Under the pieces are notes generated by a model, which did not search any database, was not told the origin of the DNA, and saw nothing but the letters and a program-made list of their open reading frames with translations. Made by a program: the position numbers and the translations under genes. From positions 1 to 64,000 of the forward strand of contig JASBZH010000001.1 of assembly GCA_029983555.1 (NCBI GenBank): a stretch of DNA of 64,000 bases, given 5' to 3'. Positions within the stretch are counted from its first letter, which is position 1. Each line of letters starts with the position of its first letter. Positions 17,494-25,424 of the stretch are shown piece by piece. Origin of the DNA: Peptoniphilus sp. (GTDB taxonomy: Bacteria > Bacillota > Clostridia > Tissierellales > Peptoniphilaceae).

Positions 17494-18429
17494 CTAATTA
17501 ATATTGTTCTGTAAGGCAACTGGGTCAAATTGCACATAAAACGGCAATACATCCCTATACTTTTTAAGGATGTTCTCATTATATTCTACATTGGTATATG
17601 TATTTTTATCAGATAAATTTACTAAATAACCCTTTAAATTTAGTAATTTCGAAACACTTGCCCCTTCATTTAACACTATTATACCAAAAATTTTAAAATC
17701 GTTAAATATAACTTCATCATTTATTATTAAAAAAGTAGCAAAATTAAAGTCATCTTTTATTTCTAACTTGCCAGATTCTTGGACTATTACATCTCTATCG
17801 CCAATCAAATATATTGGAACTATGTCTTTTATCTCTTCTTTAGTATCTTCGTTAATATTTATCTTCTCTTCACATATATAAAAGTCTCTACCAATTTTTT
17901 TATATAAAAAATCTCCATTTAATCTGATTATATTATCACTTTCATTATAATTGTTAAATGCATCTTTCATTATATTAAGCTTTTTAGGTTTAACTTTATC
18001 TACTGTGATTATGCCGGATTTATCTTTGTAAAAATCGTTAATTGCACTTCCAATAAGAGTAGATTTTGTCTCAACATCTTTATATTTAACTTCTGAAAAT
18101 AATATAACTCTATCGGGAAACTTTTTTGTCGATGACTTTTTAATATAACATTTATAAGAATCTAAATTTTCTGGAATAATTTTTGGATTTAAATTTTTAT
18201 AATCTTCATCTGACAAATAAAAATTTTTAAAATCTTCTTCAAATTTATCATCAGAAACCAATATATTTATAAGAGATTCAGCCTTGTATTCAGAGTTAAT
18301 TACATCTTCTTCTTTATAACTTGTAAAAGCGGACCTGTTTATATATGAATAGACAAAATAAAATAAAATCGACAATAAAGATATGAGTAAGATGACTTGT
18401 ATGTAAATAATTCCCTTATTCTTTTTCAT
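17494..18429 (-). CDS. pilin-cluster membrane protein, PilX-like (putative)
   Basis: A 311-residue protein with a short basic leader MKKNKG, a hydrophobic helix (about residues 7-28) and a long extracytoplasmic domain. The helix resembles a prepilin N-terminus but has Gln where the +5 Glu is expected, as in some minor pilins of the PilX/GspK type. The rest has no family I recognise; it contains repeated beta-rich segments such as IVPIYLIGDRDVIV. It is the last of five consecutive pilin-like genes and overlaps the preceding one by 14 bases. Role as minor pilin or tip protein is inference from context. Confidence 0.55.
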   Translation of the reverse strand: MKKNKGIIYIQVILLISLLSILFYFVYSYINRSAFTSYKEEDVINSEYKAESLINILVSDDKFEEDFKNFYLSDEDYKNLNPKIIPENLDSYKCYIKKSSTKKFPDRVILFSEVKYKDVETKSTLIGSAINDFYKDKSGIITVDKVKPKKLNIMKDAFNNYNESDNIIRLNGDFLYKKIGRDFYICEEKININEDTKEEIKDIVPIYLIGDRDVIVQESGKLEIKDDFNFATFLIINDEVIFNDFKIFGIIVLNEGASVSKLLNLKGYLVNLSDKNTYTNVEYNENILKKYRDVLPFYVQFDPVALQNNIN

Positions 18430-18889
18430 ATTCTTTTGCCCTCATTGCGATAGATCTTTCATAAATTTTATTATTATCCTCTATCTTTATTTTTGCAACA
18501 TTATCTACAACTACAATTGAAAAATCTCTACATTCATCTAGAAGTATATTTCGACTAGAAGAAGATATTTCATTAAAACTTAAATTATTTAAAGCTGCCA
18601 CTTCTCTTTTAACTTGTAAACCATCTTTTACAAATGTTACGTATTTATATTTATTCTCCACTTCTCTAATGAAATAATATTTAGTACCTATTTTGGCATA
18701 ATATTGTGAGAGATTTATCTCATCTTTTATGTATTCCATAGCATAATTTATATTATTATTCGAGTTGTTGTTCTCATATGTAGTAATCAGTGATTTATCT
18801 GTAACTTTAAGTATTGAAAAAAGTGACATAAGTATGATTAACGAAATTGCTATACCCATTACTAACTCAATCAGAGAATATCCCTTCAT
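18416..18889 (-). CDS. minor prepilin, PilW/GspJ-like
   Basis: A protein of about 157 residues starting MKGYSLIELVMGIAIS, a type III/IV prepilin motif with the processing Gly followed by Tyr and Glu at +5, then a 20-residue hydrophobic helix. The C-terminal domain is beta-rich with KRSIAMRAKE-like basic end. The open frame extends upstream to 18943, but that would put an 18-residue basic extension before the leader and a longer overlap with the preceding gene; I prefer the ATG at 18889, although its ribosome site is weak. PilW/GspJ assignment rests on size and order. Confidence 0.65.
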   Translation of the reverse strand: MKGYSLIELVMGIAISLIILMSLFSILKVTDKSLITTYENNNSNNNINYAMEYIKDEINLSQYYAKIGTKYYFIREVENKYKYVTFVKDGLQVKREVAALNNLSFNEISSSSRNILLDECRDFSIVVVDNVAKIKIEDNNKIYERSIAMRAKEYEKE

Positions 18890-19232
18890 CCCATAGGTAA
18901 ATTTCAAATTGTATTTCTTTTTGATCAGCTTTATTTTTTCCATGTAATATCACTTTATTTAAATCGCCTATTTTTTCATTATAAAGAGTTAATTCGTATC
19001 TATCATCTTCATCAAAGTTATTTTTAATTTCACCATAATGATAGTTTTTTGCAATAATTTCTTCAAAATTAGATTGTACATAATTTACGAATTCATCTTT
19101 TTCTTTAGCTCTCTCGTTATTCTCTAAAAGTGTGTATAAATTTGGAATTATAAACGTTGCTATAAGTCCGACAAGAACTATTGAAAATAAGACATCTATC
19201 ATTATGTGGCCCTTCATTTTCTTATATGTCAC
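18867..19232 (-). CDS. minor prepilin-like protein
   Basis: A 121-residue protein with leader MTYKKMKG and hydrophobic helix HIMIDVLFSIVLVGLIATF, where Asp stands at the +5 position instead of Glu. Size and place between a GspH-like and a GspJ-like prepilin suit a PilV/GspI-type minor pilin. It starts at a GTG three bases after the upstream stop, with GGGAG in the preceding gene's end. The C-terminal domain is not recognisable. The pilin identity is supported by the leader plus neighbours, not by domain similarity. Confidence 0.58.
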   Translation of the reverse strand: MTYKKMKGHIMIDVLFSIVLVGLIATFIIPNLYTLLENNERAKEKDEFVNYVQSNFEEIIAKNYHYGEIKNNFDEDDRYELTLYNEKIGDLNKVILHGKNKADQKEIQFEIYLWDEGIFSD

Positions 19233-19234
19233 AA

Positions 19235-19678
19235 TTAATTTTCTCCCATAATTCTTAGATTTACTTTACCAGTCACTGGTTCAATCGTTATCTTATATTG
19301 CTTATTTCCAATAGTGTAAACTATTGTACCAGCAGAATTGACATTGTTTTTAAATGATGGTTTTCCCTTAGAGGTAAAACTTATTACAGACAAATTCGTC
19401 GATTCAAGATTTACTAATTTATTAAATTTAATCTCTTCACTTTTATCTTTAAAGTTAATAACATAACCATCATCTTTTATTTCTATGGATCCTTTATATC
19501 TGTGAATTTGTGAATATCTTTTTATTTCATTAATATTATATTTTAGTTCATAAATCTGGTTTTTAGCCTCCATTCTATCTGTTACTTTATAATTTATTCC
19601 TGAAACACTAAATAAAATTAGCATTATTGTAATTACTAGTACAAGTTCAATTAAAGTAAAGCCTCTAGTTTTCTTCAT
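19235..19678 (-). CDS. prepilin-type N-terminal cleavage/methylation domain protein
   Basis: The clearest prepilin in the window: MKKTRG followed by FTLIELVLVITIMLILFS, with the cleavage Gly, methylated Phe at +1 and Glu at +5, then a helix and a small beta domain of about 110 residues ending VTGKVNLRIMGEN. The size fits a GspH/ComGD-like minor pseudopilin. The ATG at 19678 leaves a normal six-residue leader; another ATG at 19684 would add only two residues. It requires a prepilin peptidase encoded elsewhere. Confidence 0.8.
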   Translation of the reverse strand: MKKTRGFTLIELVLVITIMLILFSVSGINYKVTDRMEAKNQIYELKYNINEIKRYSQIHRYKGSIEIKDDGYVINFKDKSEEIKFNKLVNLESTNLSVISFTSKGKPSFKNNVNSAGTIVYTIGNKQYKITIEPVTGKVNLRIMGEN

Positions 19679-20792
19679 AAACATCTCTCAAATAAAATAT
19701 AATCTGTGCATTGTCATTAGGTAAATAATAAAAACTTGATATATTATCTAAATTAAAATTTAGAGTATTCCATTCTCCAATTTTTATTTCATCTTCATAT
19801 CGAAGGTACTTTCCATCTTCACTTTTTACTCCAAAGCTGCCATTATATTCACTTGGAATAAACAAATCTAATTTTAGTTCATCTGATTTTTCTAATAAAT
19901 CTAAATACAAAAAATTATTTTTTTCTAGTTCTTCTTCATAAAAACTAATTATTCCAAACTCTTTAAATTCTGTAATATCGTCCCTTTCCTCTGTTTTAAA
20001 AATAGGTTCTAATTCTTTTTTATCTAAAATATTTTCTTCAAAATCTAAAAGTGTTGCGGCATTAAGCAGAGCTTTTTCATTTGGAATAGTTTCTCTTACA
20101 TCTTTTAGTTCTTTTGCAGTAGAAACTTCTTGTTTTTTAATTTTCTTATTTGTAGTCTTGGAAATATTTTTATTATTTTTACTTTTTCCTGAATCTTTAT
20201 TTCCTTTTGTATTCTTTATTTCTTTTATATTTGCGTCACTTTGTGAGTGAGTTTCTTTATCATTATTTAAATTTTCTTTTTCTTTTGTTATTTTATTTTC
20301 ATTTGAAAAATATTCACTCTTTAAATCTTTATGTAGAATTTTATCGCCAGGTTTATTTGCAAGCAGTCTATAGCTAAAATTATTTCCGTCAGTTCTATTT
20401 AGCTCAATTGTCTTAAAACCATAATAGTCTATAAAACTACCTATTGTGTCAATATCTTTTAAAAGTTTCTCTCCATTTACCGCCAAGCTATTTTCTCTCA
20501 TGTTTTTAGTAAGTGATATATTATTTTTTGATAAATTATTCTTATCAATAAAAAGCTTTAAATTTTCATCTTTAAAATCGTCGAGTCCGCTATAATCATA
20601 ATTCATATTACTAGTTTTGCTCTCATTAATTTTATTATATAATTCTTCATAATTTGCCTTTCTAGGGGCAATAAGTGTTTTTGTTATAATTAGCTGAATC
20701 AATAGAAATAGAAGAACTGTACAAAGAACCTTTTCTCTTTTAGTTAACTTCCTCACATTAAATTTTTCGCTCAAAATATCATAAATATTCAT
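19665..20792 (-). CDS. bitopic membrane protein of the pilin cluster, PilO/GspM-like (putative)
   Basis: A 375-residue protein: a basic cytoplasmic N-terminus, TKREKVLCTVLLFLLIQLII as a single membrane helix (about 17-40), a region that looks like the small alpha-beta domain of PilO/GspM (LLKDIDTIGSFIDYYGFKTIEL), a Lys/Asn/Ser-rich low-complexity linker (about 165-235), and a C-terminal beta-rich domain of unknown type. The TKREK-helix opening is typical of GspM/PilO inner-membrane assembly proteins. The C-terminal domain is not part of that family. GGAGG precedes the ATG, and the gene overlaps both neighbours. Confidence 0.5.
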   Translation of the reverse strand: MNIYDILSEKFNVRKLTKREKVLCTVLLFLLIQLIITKTLIAPRKANYEELYNKINESKTSNMNYDYSGLDDFKDENLKLFIDKNNLSKNNISLTKNMRENSLAVNGEKLLKDIDTIGSFIDYYGFKTIELNRTDGNNFSYRLLANKPGDKILHKDLKSEYFSNENKITKEKENLNNDKETHSQSDANIKEIKNTKGNKDSGKSKNNKNISKTTNKKIKKQEVSTAKELKDVRETIPNEKALLNAATLLDFEENILDKKELEPIFKTEERDDITEFKEFGIISFYEEELEKNNFLYLDLLEKSDELKLDLFIPSEYNGSFGVKSEDGKYLRYEDEIKIGEWNTLNFNLDNISSFYYLPNDNAQIIFYLRDVYEEN

Positions 20793-21333
20793 TTAGATAA
20801 TCCTCCGAATAATCTGCAAGAATTTGGTGGAGTTCTTTATCGGGATGTATTCCATCTAACAAATACTTTCCAATATCCTTTTTTTCTGATAAATCATAAA
20901 ATGAAATAAGATTAATATAATTTTTAGATTCCAAAACTTTAAAGAAATCATTTAACTCGAATAATTTCGCGTTTACAGAATTAAATTGTTCAAAATATCT
21001 CAAGCTTTCTGAAACAGTTTCAAAGCTAATTTTATACGGAGAACAGAAAATTATCCTTGCATTAAAAAGCATGAGCATCTTTATTATATCGACAATATTT
21101 GAGATAACTCTATCAATTGAATATCCATTTAAAAAATCATTCATACCTATGTGAATTAAAAATACATCATAAGATTTGATATTTTTTAACTGATTTAAAA
21201 GTTCTCCACTCGTTAAACCATTTACTCCGTAATTATCAATGTCAAATCCCTTTTTTTGTAAATAATAAATAAGTGATTTACCATCAACCATATAACCAGC
21301 AAATATTGAATCTCCCAAAGCGCACATTTTCAT
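20779..21333 (-). CDS. SGNH/GDSL-type hydrolase
   Basis: A 184-residue SGNH hydrolase. Block I is CALGDSIFAGY with the nucleophile Ser near residue 8, block III is HIGMNDFLNG with the oxyanion Asn, and block V is DGIHPD with the catalytic Asp and His. No signal peptide is seen, so it should act in the cytoplasm. Substrate is unknown; relatives are esterases, lipases or carbohydrate deacetylases. The ATG at 21333 follows the rng stop by one base with GGTGAT upstream. It overlaps the PilO-like gene by 14 bases, so it is co-expressed with the pilin cluster. Confidence 0.83.
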   Translation of the reverse strand: MKMCALGDSIFAGYMVDGKSLIYYLQKKGFDIDNYGVNGLTSGELLNQLKNIKSYDVFLIHIGMNDFLNGYSIDRVISNIVDIIKMLMLFNARIIFCSPYKISFETVSESLRYFEQFNSVNAKLFELNDFFKVLESKNYINLISFYDLSEKKDIGKYLLDGIHPDKELHQILADYSEDYLNEYL

Positions 21334-21334
21334 C

Positions 21335-22462
21335 TCAATCACCAAATATATTTTTTAATTCTCTGCCACTATTTTTCCTTGAGATTTCAAGTAACCCAAG
21401 ATTTGTATAATCTAAAAATTTGATGTTTTCATCTTCAAAAAGTTTTTCTTTAAATTTACTTAAAACATTAACTTTGTGGCTCTTTTTCTTCATCTTTAAT
21501 AAATCAATAATTATTATTCCAGATATATTTCGATTGACAATTTGATTAAAAATCTCATCAATAACCTTTGTATTTACTTCATAAGAAGTATTTTCAAAGT
21601 TTTTGCCACTTTTTGAATTGTATTTAAATGTATCGATGTCAATTACAGTTAAAGCTTCCGTTTTTTCAATTATAATTCTAGGTCCACTATCTAAAACAAT
21701 ATTTTTATCAAAAAAAGTCTTGTATTTACTAATAATTTCATCTTTGTATTTAATAGAAAAACTATCGTCAGAAATTATATTAAAATCACTATTTTTATAA
21801 TCTTGATTTGTAATAATATCCATACCTTTAGGATAATTTTCTAAAAAGTCCAAAACCATATCTCTTTTATACAATAGTTTTGGCACTGGAAGCTTATTGT
21901 CTTCACTTTTGATTCTTTTTGCTCTATCTATTGAAGTCTTAAGATAGCTAAAAAATTCTTTATGATCTAATTTCTTGGCTTCAGTCCTAATCAAAATTCC
22001 AACATCTTCATTATTTACAATTTTTAAAACTTCTTCTCTAAATTTATCTTTAAAATCATCTTCAAGTTTTTTAGAAAATTTTACGAAGTTTTCAAATGGA
22101 AATACCACAAAGTATCTTCCAGGAATAGATACATCAAGAGACAGTTTAACACCTTTATTTTCTGGCTTTTTAATAACTTGAAGAATCTTGATTTCAGATT
22201 CTTTTACATCTTCATTCTTTTTAAGTTGTAAAAAGCCAGTATTTTCGCTTCCAATATCAACAAAGGCAGCATTCAAATCTCTATCTATATTTTTAATTCT
22301 TGCTCTATAAATACTGCCAACATCGTCATCTGCGATATCTACAATTCTAAGTAGTTTTTTATCTTTTACATATCCCATAAGCATTACATCAAAGTCTATA
22401 AATAGATAGTCTTTAAAATCACTTTTTAAATATTTTTTGGAACCAAGTCTTTGAATCTGCAT
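21335..22462 (-). CDS. rng: ribonuclease E/G family protein, short form
   Basis: A 375-residue RNase G-like endoribonuclease. The S1-containing N-terminal part has GSIYRARIKNIDRDLNAAFVDIG near 45-67; the catalytic metal aspartates are kept in TVIDIDTFKYNS and GIIIIDLLKM. It ends at LLEISRKNSGRELKNIFGD, just where the family normally continues into the CPxCxG zinc-link and small domain, so the zinc-link is missing and the protein is about 100 residues short. The ATG at 22462 overlaps the MinD-like gene by 44 bases; no better start is evident. In related genomes rng follows the mre/min block, as here. Confidence 0.83.
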   Translation of the reverse strand: MQIQRLGSKKYLKSDFKDYLFIDFDVMLMGYVKDKKLLRIVDIADDDVGSIYRARIKNIDRDLNAAFVDIGSENTGFLQLKKNEDVKESEIKILQVIKKPENKGVKLSLDVSIPGRYFVVFPFENFVKFSKKLEDDFKDKFREEVLKIVNNEDVGILIRTEAKKLDHKEFFSYLKTSIDRAKRIKSEDNKLPVPKLLYKRDMVLDFLENYPKGMDIITNQDYKNSDFNIISDDSFSIKYKDEIISKYKTFFDKNIVLDSGPRIIIEKTEALTVIDIDTFKYNSKSGKNFENTSYEVNTKVIDEIFNQIVNRNISGIIIIDLLKMKKKSHKVNVLSKFKEKLFEDENIKFLDYTNLGLLEISRKNSGRELKNIFGD

Positions 22463-23150
22463 TTTTATTTTCCTTATTTGTGCCTTTAAGTTCTAAATAA
22501 TCATTACCAAGCTCAAAATCTTCTTTATTAATAAATTTAACTAAATTGTCTAAATCTTTAGATTTAAAATCTTTAAAATTATTGTCATAACCTACTATGT
22601 TAATTAATTTTGCAAGTTTTAAATTGTCTTTAAAATCTTTAAATTCGTCCACATTTAATTTGGAAATTTGATTTAAAAATACACCTATTTTTAATTTTTT
22701 ATTTGTTTTAAAAGAATCAAAAACTATCTTTTCAACATTTCTCTTAGATATTGCACTCGAATTTGAAACAATTACTAAATAGTCCAATATTTTTCCAATC
22801 TCTTTTAAATATAAAGTATTTCTTGGAAGATCAACAATTATATTTTCATAATCTAAAGAGCGAAGTTTCTCTTCTAAACTAGAAATATTAAAATCAGATA
22901 GTTCTCTACTTTGACTTGACGCTATAAAATCAAAGTCCTCTGTATTTATAATTGATAAATCTTTATCTAAACCTTCTGAAAAATCATATATATCGTAAAT
23001 GATGTCACTTTTGTCAATTAAAATATCTATAGTTCTAAACCCATTATTAAAATCTATAAGTAGTGTATTTTCTAATTCTTTTGATAAATCTAAACTGAGG
23101 CTTGTGGAGCCAATCCCGCCTATTGCGGGCACTATTCCTATTATATTCAT
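22419..23150 (-). CDS. degenerate MinD/ParA-like P-loop protein
   Basis: A 243-residue protein with the fold pattern of MinD: MNIIGIVPAIGGIGSTSLS in place of the deviant Walker A (both the signature Lys, now I10, and the P-loop Lys, now S15, are lost), LLIDFN near 31-35, and NIIVDLPRN near 103-111 as a Walker B-like strand. The C-terminus TWFQKIFKK resembles the amphipathic membrane-targeting tail of MinD. It lies directly after maf-radC, where mreBCD-minCD normally sit. ATP binding is doubtful. I infer a divergent MinD relative, possibly a non-hydrolysing regulator; function unproven. Confidence 0.68.
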   Translation of the reverse strand: MNIIGIVPAIGGIGSTSLSLDLSKELENTLLIDFNNGFRTIDILIDKSDIIYDIYDFSEGLDKDLSIINTEDFDFIASSQSRELSDFNISSLEEKLRSLDYENIIVDLPRNTLYLKEIGKILDYLVIVSNSSAISKRNVEKIVFDSFKTNKKLKIGVFLNQISKLNVDEFKDFKDNLKLAKLINIVGYDNNFKDFKSKDLDNLVKFINKEDFELGNDYLELKGTNKENKNADSKTWFQKIFKK

Positions 23151-23869
23151 TAAATTAAACCCTTCTCTAAAAAACTGTAGTAAACGTTATCGCCAATTAT
23201 AATGTGATCTACTATTTCAATTCCCAAAATCTCAGAAGATTTTACTAAAGTATCGGTAAGTTTTAAATCCTCCTTAGAAGGCGTTGGATCGCCTGTTGGA
23301 TGATTATGTAAAAGAATTATACTGTGAGCATTATCTTCAATTGCAGCTCTAAAAACTTCTCTTGGATGTACTATAGTCATATTTACTGTTCCTTTTGAGA
23401 TTTCTCTTATATAATTAATTTCCTTTTTAGTATTTAGCGTAATAATTTTAAAATGTTCAGACTTTAAAACACTCATCTGACTCATGACATAACTTGCTGC
23501 AATAGATGGAGAAGTTATTCTAATCTTAGTGTCATACTGAGACTGAGAAAGTCTCACTCCAAGCTGCACTGCCGCCATAATCATAGCAGCTTTTGCTTCT
23601 CCAATTCCCTCAACTTTCATCAAATCTTTTAAGCTTGCATTCTTAAGCGCGTTTAGGCCATCTCTATCATGTTCTGATCTCATGCTATTAAAAATATTTC
23701 TAGCTATGTCTATGGCATTATCGCCTTTTTTAGAACCAGTTCTAATTATAAGTGCAATAAGTTCTGAGTTTGATAAAATTTCTGGACCGTACTTAATTAA
23801 TTTTTCTTGCGGCCTCTCATCTTCAGGCATCTCTTTAATAGTATATTTAACTATATTAGTCTCTGACAT
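23150..23869 (-). CDS. radC: RadC family JAB-domain protein
   Basis: A 239-residue member of the RadC family. A helix-hairpin-helix is at about 83-99 (KVEGIGEAKAAMIMAA), and the JAMM/MPN+ metalloprotease-like motif is complete: LLHNHPTGDPTPSKED with H188, H190 and D201. Despite the name, a role in recombinational repair is not established. It abuts maf (one base) and overlaps the MinD-like gene by one base, matching the maf-radC order common in Firmicutes. Confidence 0.93.
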   Translation of the reverse strand: MSETNIVKYTIKEMPEDERPQEKLIKYGPEILSNSELIALIIRTGSKKGDNAIDIARNIFNSMRSEHDRDGLNALKNASLKDLMKVEGIGEAKAAMIMAAVQLGVRLSQSQYDTKIRITSPSIAASYVMSQMSVLKSEHFKIITLNTKKEINYIREISKGTVNMTIVHPREVFRAAIEDNAHSIILLHNHPTGDPTPSKEDLKLTDTLVKSSEILGIEIVDHIIIGDNVYYSFLEKGLI

Positions 23870-24451
23870 TTAACACCTCATTAAATCAATATCAAAAAGT
23901 ATCTTTAAATCATCATTAATTTTAGAAATTGGAAGCCCAACAACGTTAAAATAATCCCCATTAAACTTCTCAATCAGTAAAGATCCTTTGCCCTGAATTG
24001 CATAGCTTCCAGCTTTGTCTTCATATTCACAAGTATCTAAATAATTATCAATATCTCTATCACTTAAACTTTTAAATTTAACTTCCGTCTTGACACAGTT
24101 TAAATATTTTATATTTTTATCCAATAAAATTAATGAATAGCCACTATACACATTGTGAGTCTTTCCACTCAAGAACTCTAACATTTTTTTAGCGTCATCT
24201 CTATCTTTAGGCTTACCTAAAAGTTTTCCATCGAGTTCTACAATTGTATCACAAGATATTACAATAGAATTTATATTATCTTTTGCGACACTCATACCTT
24301 TTTCGAAAGCGAGAGCCATAACTGTAATATCTGCTTTAAAATCATTATCTTTAATTTCTTCTACATTTGATTTAATTATTTTAAAATCGATAAATTGTTC
24401 TAAAATTTCTCTTCTTCTAGCTGATCCTGATGCCAATATAATTTCTTTCAT
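23870..24451 (-). CDS. maf: Maf-like nucleoside triphosphate pyrophosphatase
   Basis: A 193-residue Maf-family house-cleaning pyrophosphatase that hydrolyses non-canonical or modified NTPs (dTTP/UTP class in most Firmicutes homologues). Visible motifs are ILASGSARRREIL at 4-16, VISCDTIVELDGKLLGKP near 65-82, and the C-terminal FNGDYFNVVGLPISKI. It lies between the Gx transporter gene and radC with no spacing. Length is usual. Confidence 0.93.
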   Translation of the reverse strand: MKEIILASGSARRREILEQFIDFKIIKSNVEEIKDNDFKADITVMALAFEKGMSVAKDNINSIVISCDTIVELDGKLLGKPKDRDDAKKMLEFLSGKTHNVYSGYSLILLDKNIKYLNCVKTEVKFKSLSDRDIDNYLDTCEYEDKAGSYAIQGKGSLLIEKFNGDYFNVVGLPISKINDDLKILFDIDLMRC

Positions 24452-24961
24452 TTAATTCCTCAAATTCCTAACATTGATATTTTTAACTATATAAATTGAA
24501 CTCAAACCTACAAAAAATCCCGTAAATATTCCAAGTATCACCAAAATTGGCAAATACGCAAAAATAGTTGTTGACTGCATAATAAAGCTTGCAACCATAA
24601 CTTGACCTAAATTATGAAAAAAAGATCCTATTTCACTTATGCCTATTAAAGACAAATACTTACTTAAATACTTATGAGAAAGTATCATAAAAATAGAACT
24701 TAGTATTGCACCTCCAAGTGAAAAGAAAAAGCTAGACACAGCTCCAGTTACAAGTGCCAAGATTATAGTTTTAAATATTGCTATAAAAAATCCCTCTTTA
24801 TATCCAATTGCTACAATTGTAACAAGTACTACAATATTTGAAAGTCCAAGACGCGCACCTGGAATTGCCACTGGAAGAGGTATAACACTTTCAAATAATC
24901 CCAGCACAATTCCGAGTGCTGATAAGAGTGCTAAAAAAATTATTTTTTGATTCTTTTTCAT
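24452..24961 (-). CDS. Gx transporter family membrane protein
   Basis: A 169-residue integral membrane protein with about five helices. The opening segment with VIPLPVAIPGARLGLSNIVV matches the Gx transporter family, formerly annotated as heptaprenyl diphosphate synthase component I, which resembles ECF-transporter substrate-binding (S) subunits. The transported compound is unknown. It overlaps the NusG-II gene by four bases (ATGA); this pair is conserved in clostridia, often near genes for flavin-linked electron transport, though none is adjacent here. Confidence 0.85.
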   Translation of the reverse strand: MKKNQKIIFLALLSALGIVLGLFESVIPLPVAIPGARLGLSNIVVLVTIVAIGYKEGFFIAIFKTIILALVTGAVSSFFFSLGGAILSSIFMILSHKYLSKYLSLIGISEIGSFFHNLGQVMVASFIMQSTTIFAYLPILVILGIFTGFFVGLSSIYIVKNINVRNLRN

Positions 24962-25347
24962 TTTAAAATCAAATCCAATTCATTAGAATTATTGTCATTA
25001 TCTGCAACAATTTTTACTAAGACCCTATTTGGAAGACATATTATATTATCTCCCGCATCTTTTATTTTGCCCATATGAATACAAATTTTGTCGCTGCAAT
25101 TTGATTCGTACATATAGGCATATCCATCCTCTATCTTTACAATATTGTGGCCATATTTAGTATCTATAGTAATACTTTTATTTTGATTTGTTAAAGGAAA
25201 CTCTTTATAAATTTTCCCATCAACTATTATCTGAACAGATTTATCATTAGAATTTATAGTCTTTTTTGTAGTTACAAAATAAATAGAAAGGGACAACACC
25301 AAAATAATACCTATGACGATAAAGTCACCAATTTTCATCTTCTTCAT
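24958..25347 (-). CDS. NusG domain II-containing membrane-anchored protein
   Basis: A 129-residue protein with one N-terminal membrane helix (about 8-28) and an extracytoplasmic NusG-II-type domain. The conserved segment SNCSDKICIHMGKI, with two cysteines five apart, and IICLPNRVLVKI identify the family. Function is unknown; the family often accompanies Gx transporter genes, as here. The first ATG at 25347 lies only about seven bases after a strong extended -10 element, so the mRNA may be nearly leaderless; an ATG at 25338 is an alternative start. Confidence 0.82.
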   Translation of the reverse strand: MKKMKIGDFIVIGIILVLSLSIYFVTTKKTINSNDKSVQIIVDGKIYKEFPLTNQNKSITIDTKYGHNIVKIEDGYAYMYESNCSDKICIHMGKIKDAGDNIICLPNRVLVKIVADNDNNSNELDLILK

Positions 25348-25353
25348 AAAAAT

Positions 25354-25362
25354 ATTATAACA
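25354..25362 (-). promoter_or_regulatory. extended -10 promoter for the NusG-II/maf/radC operon
   Basis: Reading the minus strand, TGTTATAAT is a perfect extended -10 (TGnTATAAT); no good -35 is seen 17 bases upstream. The transcription start would fall at about the ATG of the NusG-II gene. Confidence 0.5.
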
Positions 25363-25395
25363 TATTTAAAATTTTATTTATGTTAACAATATCTA

Positions 25396-25423
25396 TAAAA
25401 AAAGCCGCTTATAAAAGCAGCTT
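25396..25423 (-). terminator. terminator after the PLP lyase gene
   Basis: AAGCTGC, an eight-base loop and GCGGCTT pair with one G-U wobble, followed by a T run on the minus strand. It begins two bases after the stop of the methionine gamma-lyase family gene and ends the miaB-mutS-mutL-miaA transcript. Confidence 0.85.
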
Positions 25424-25424
25424 A

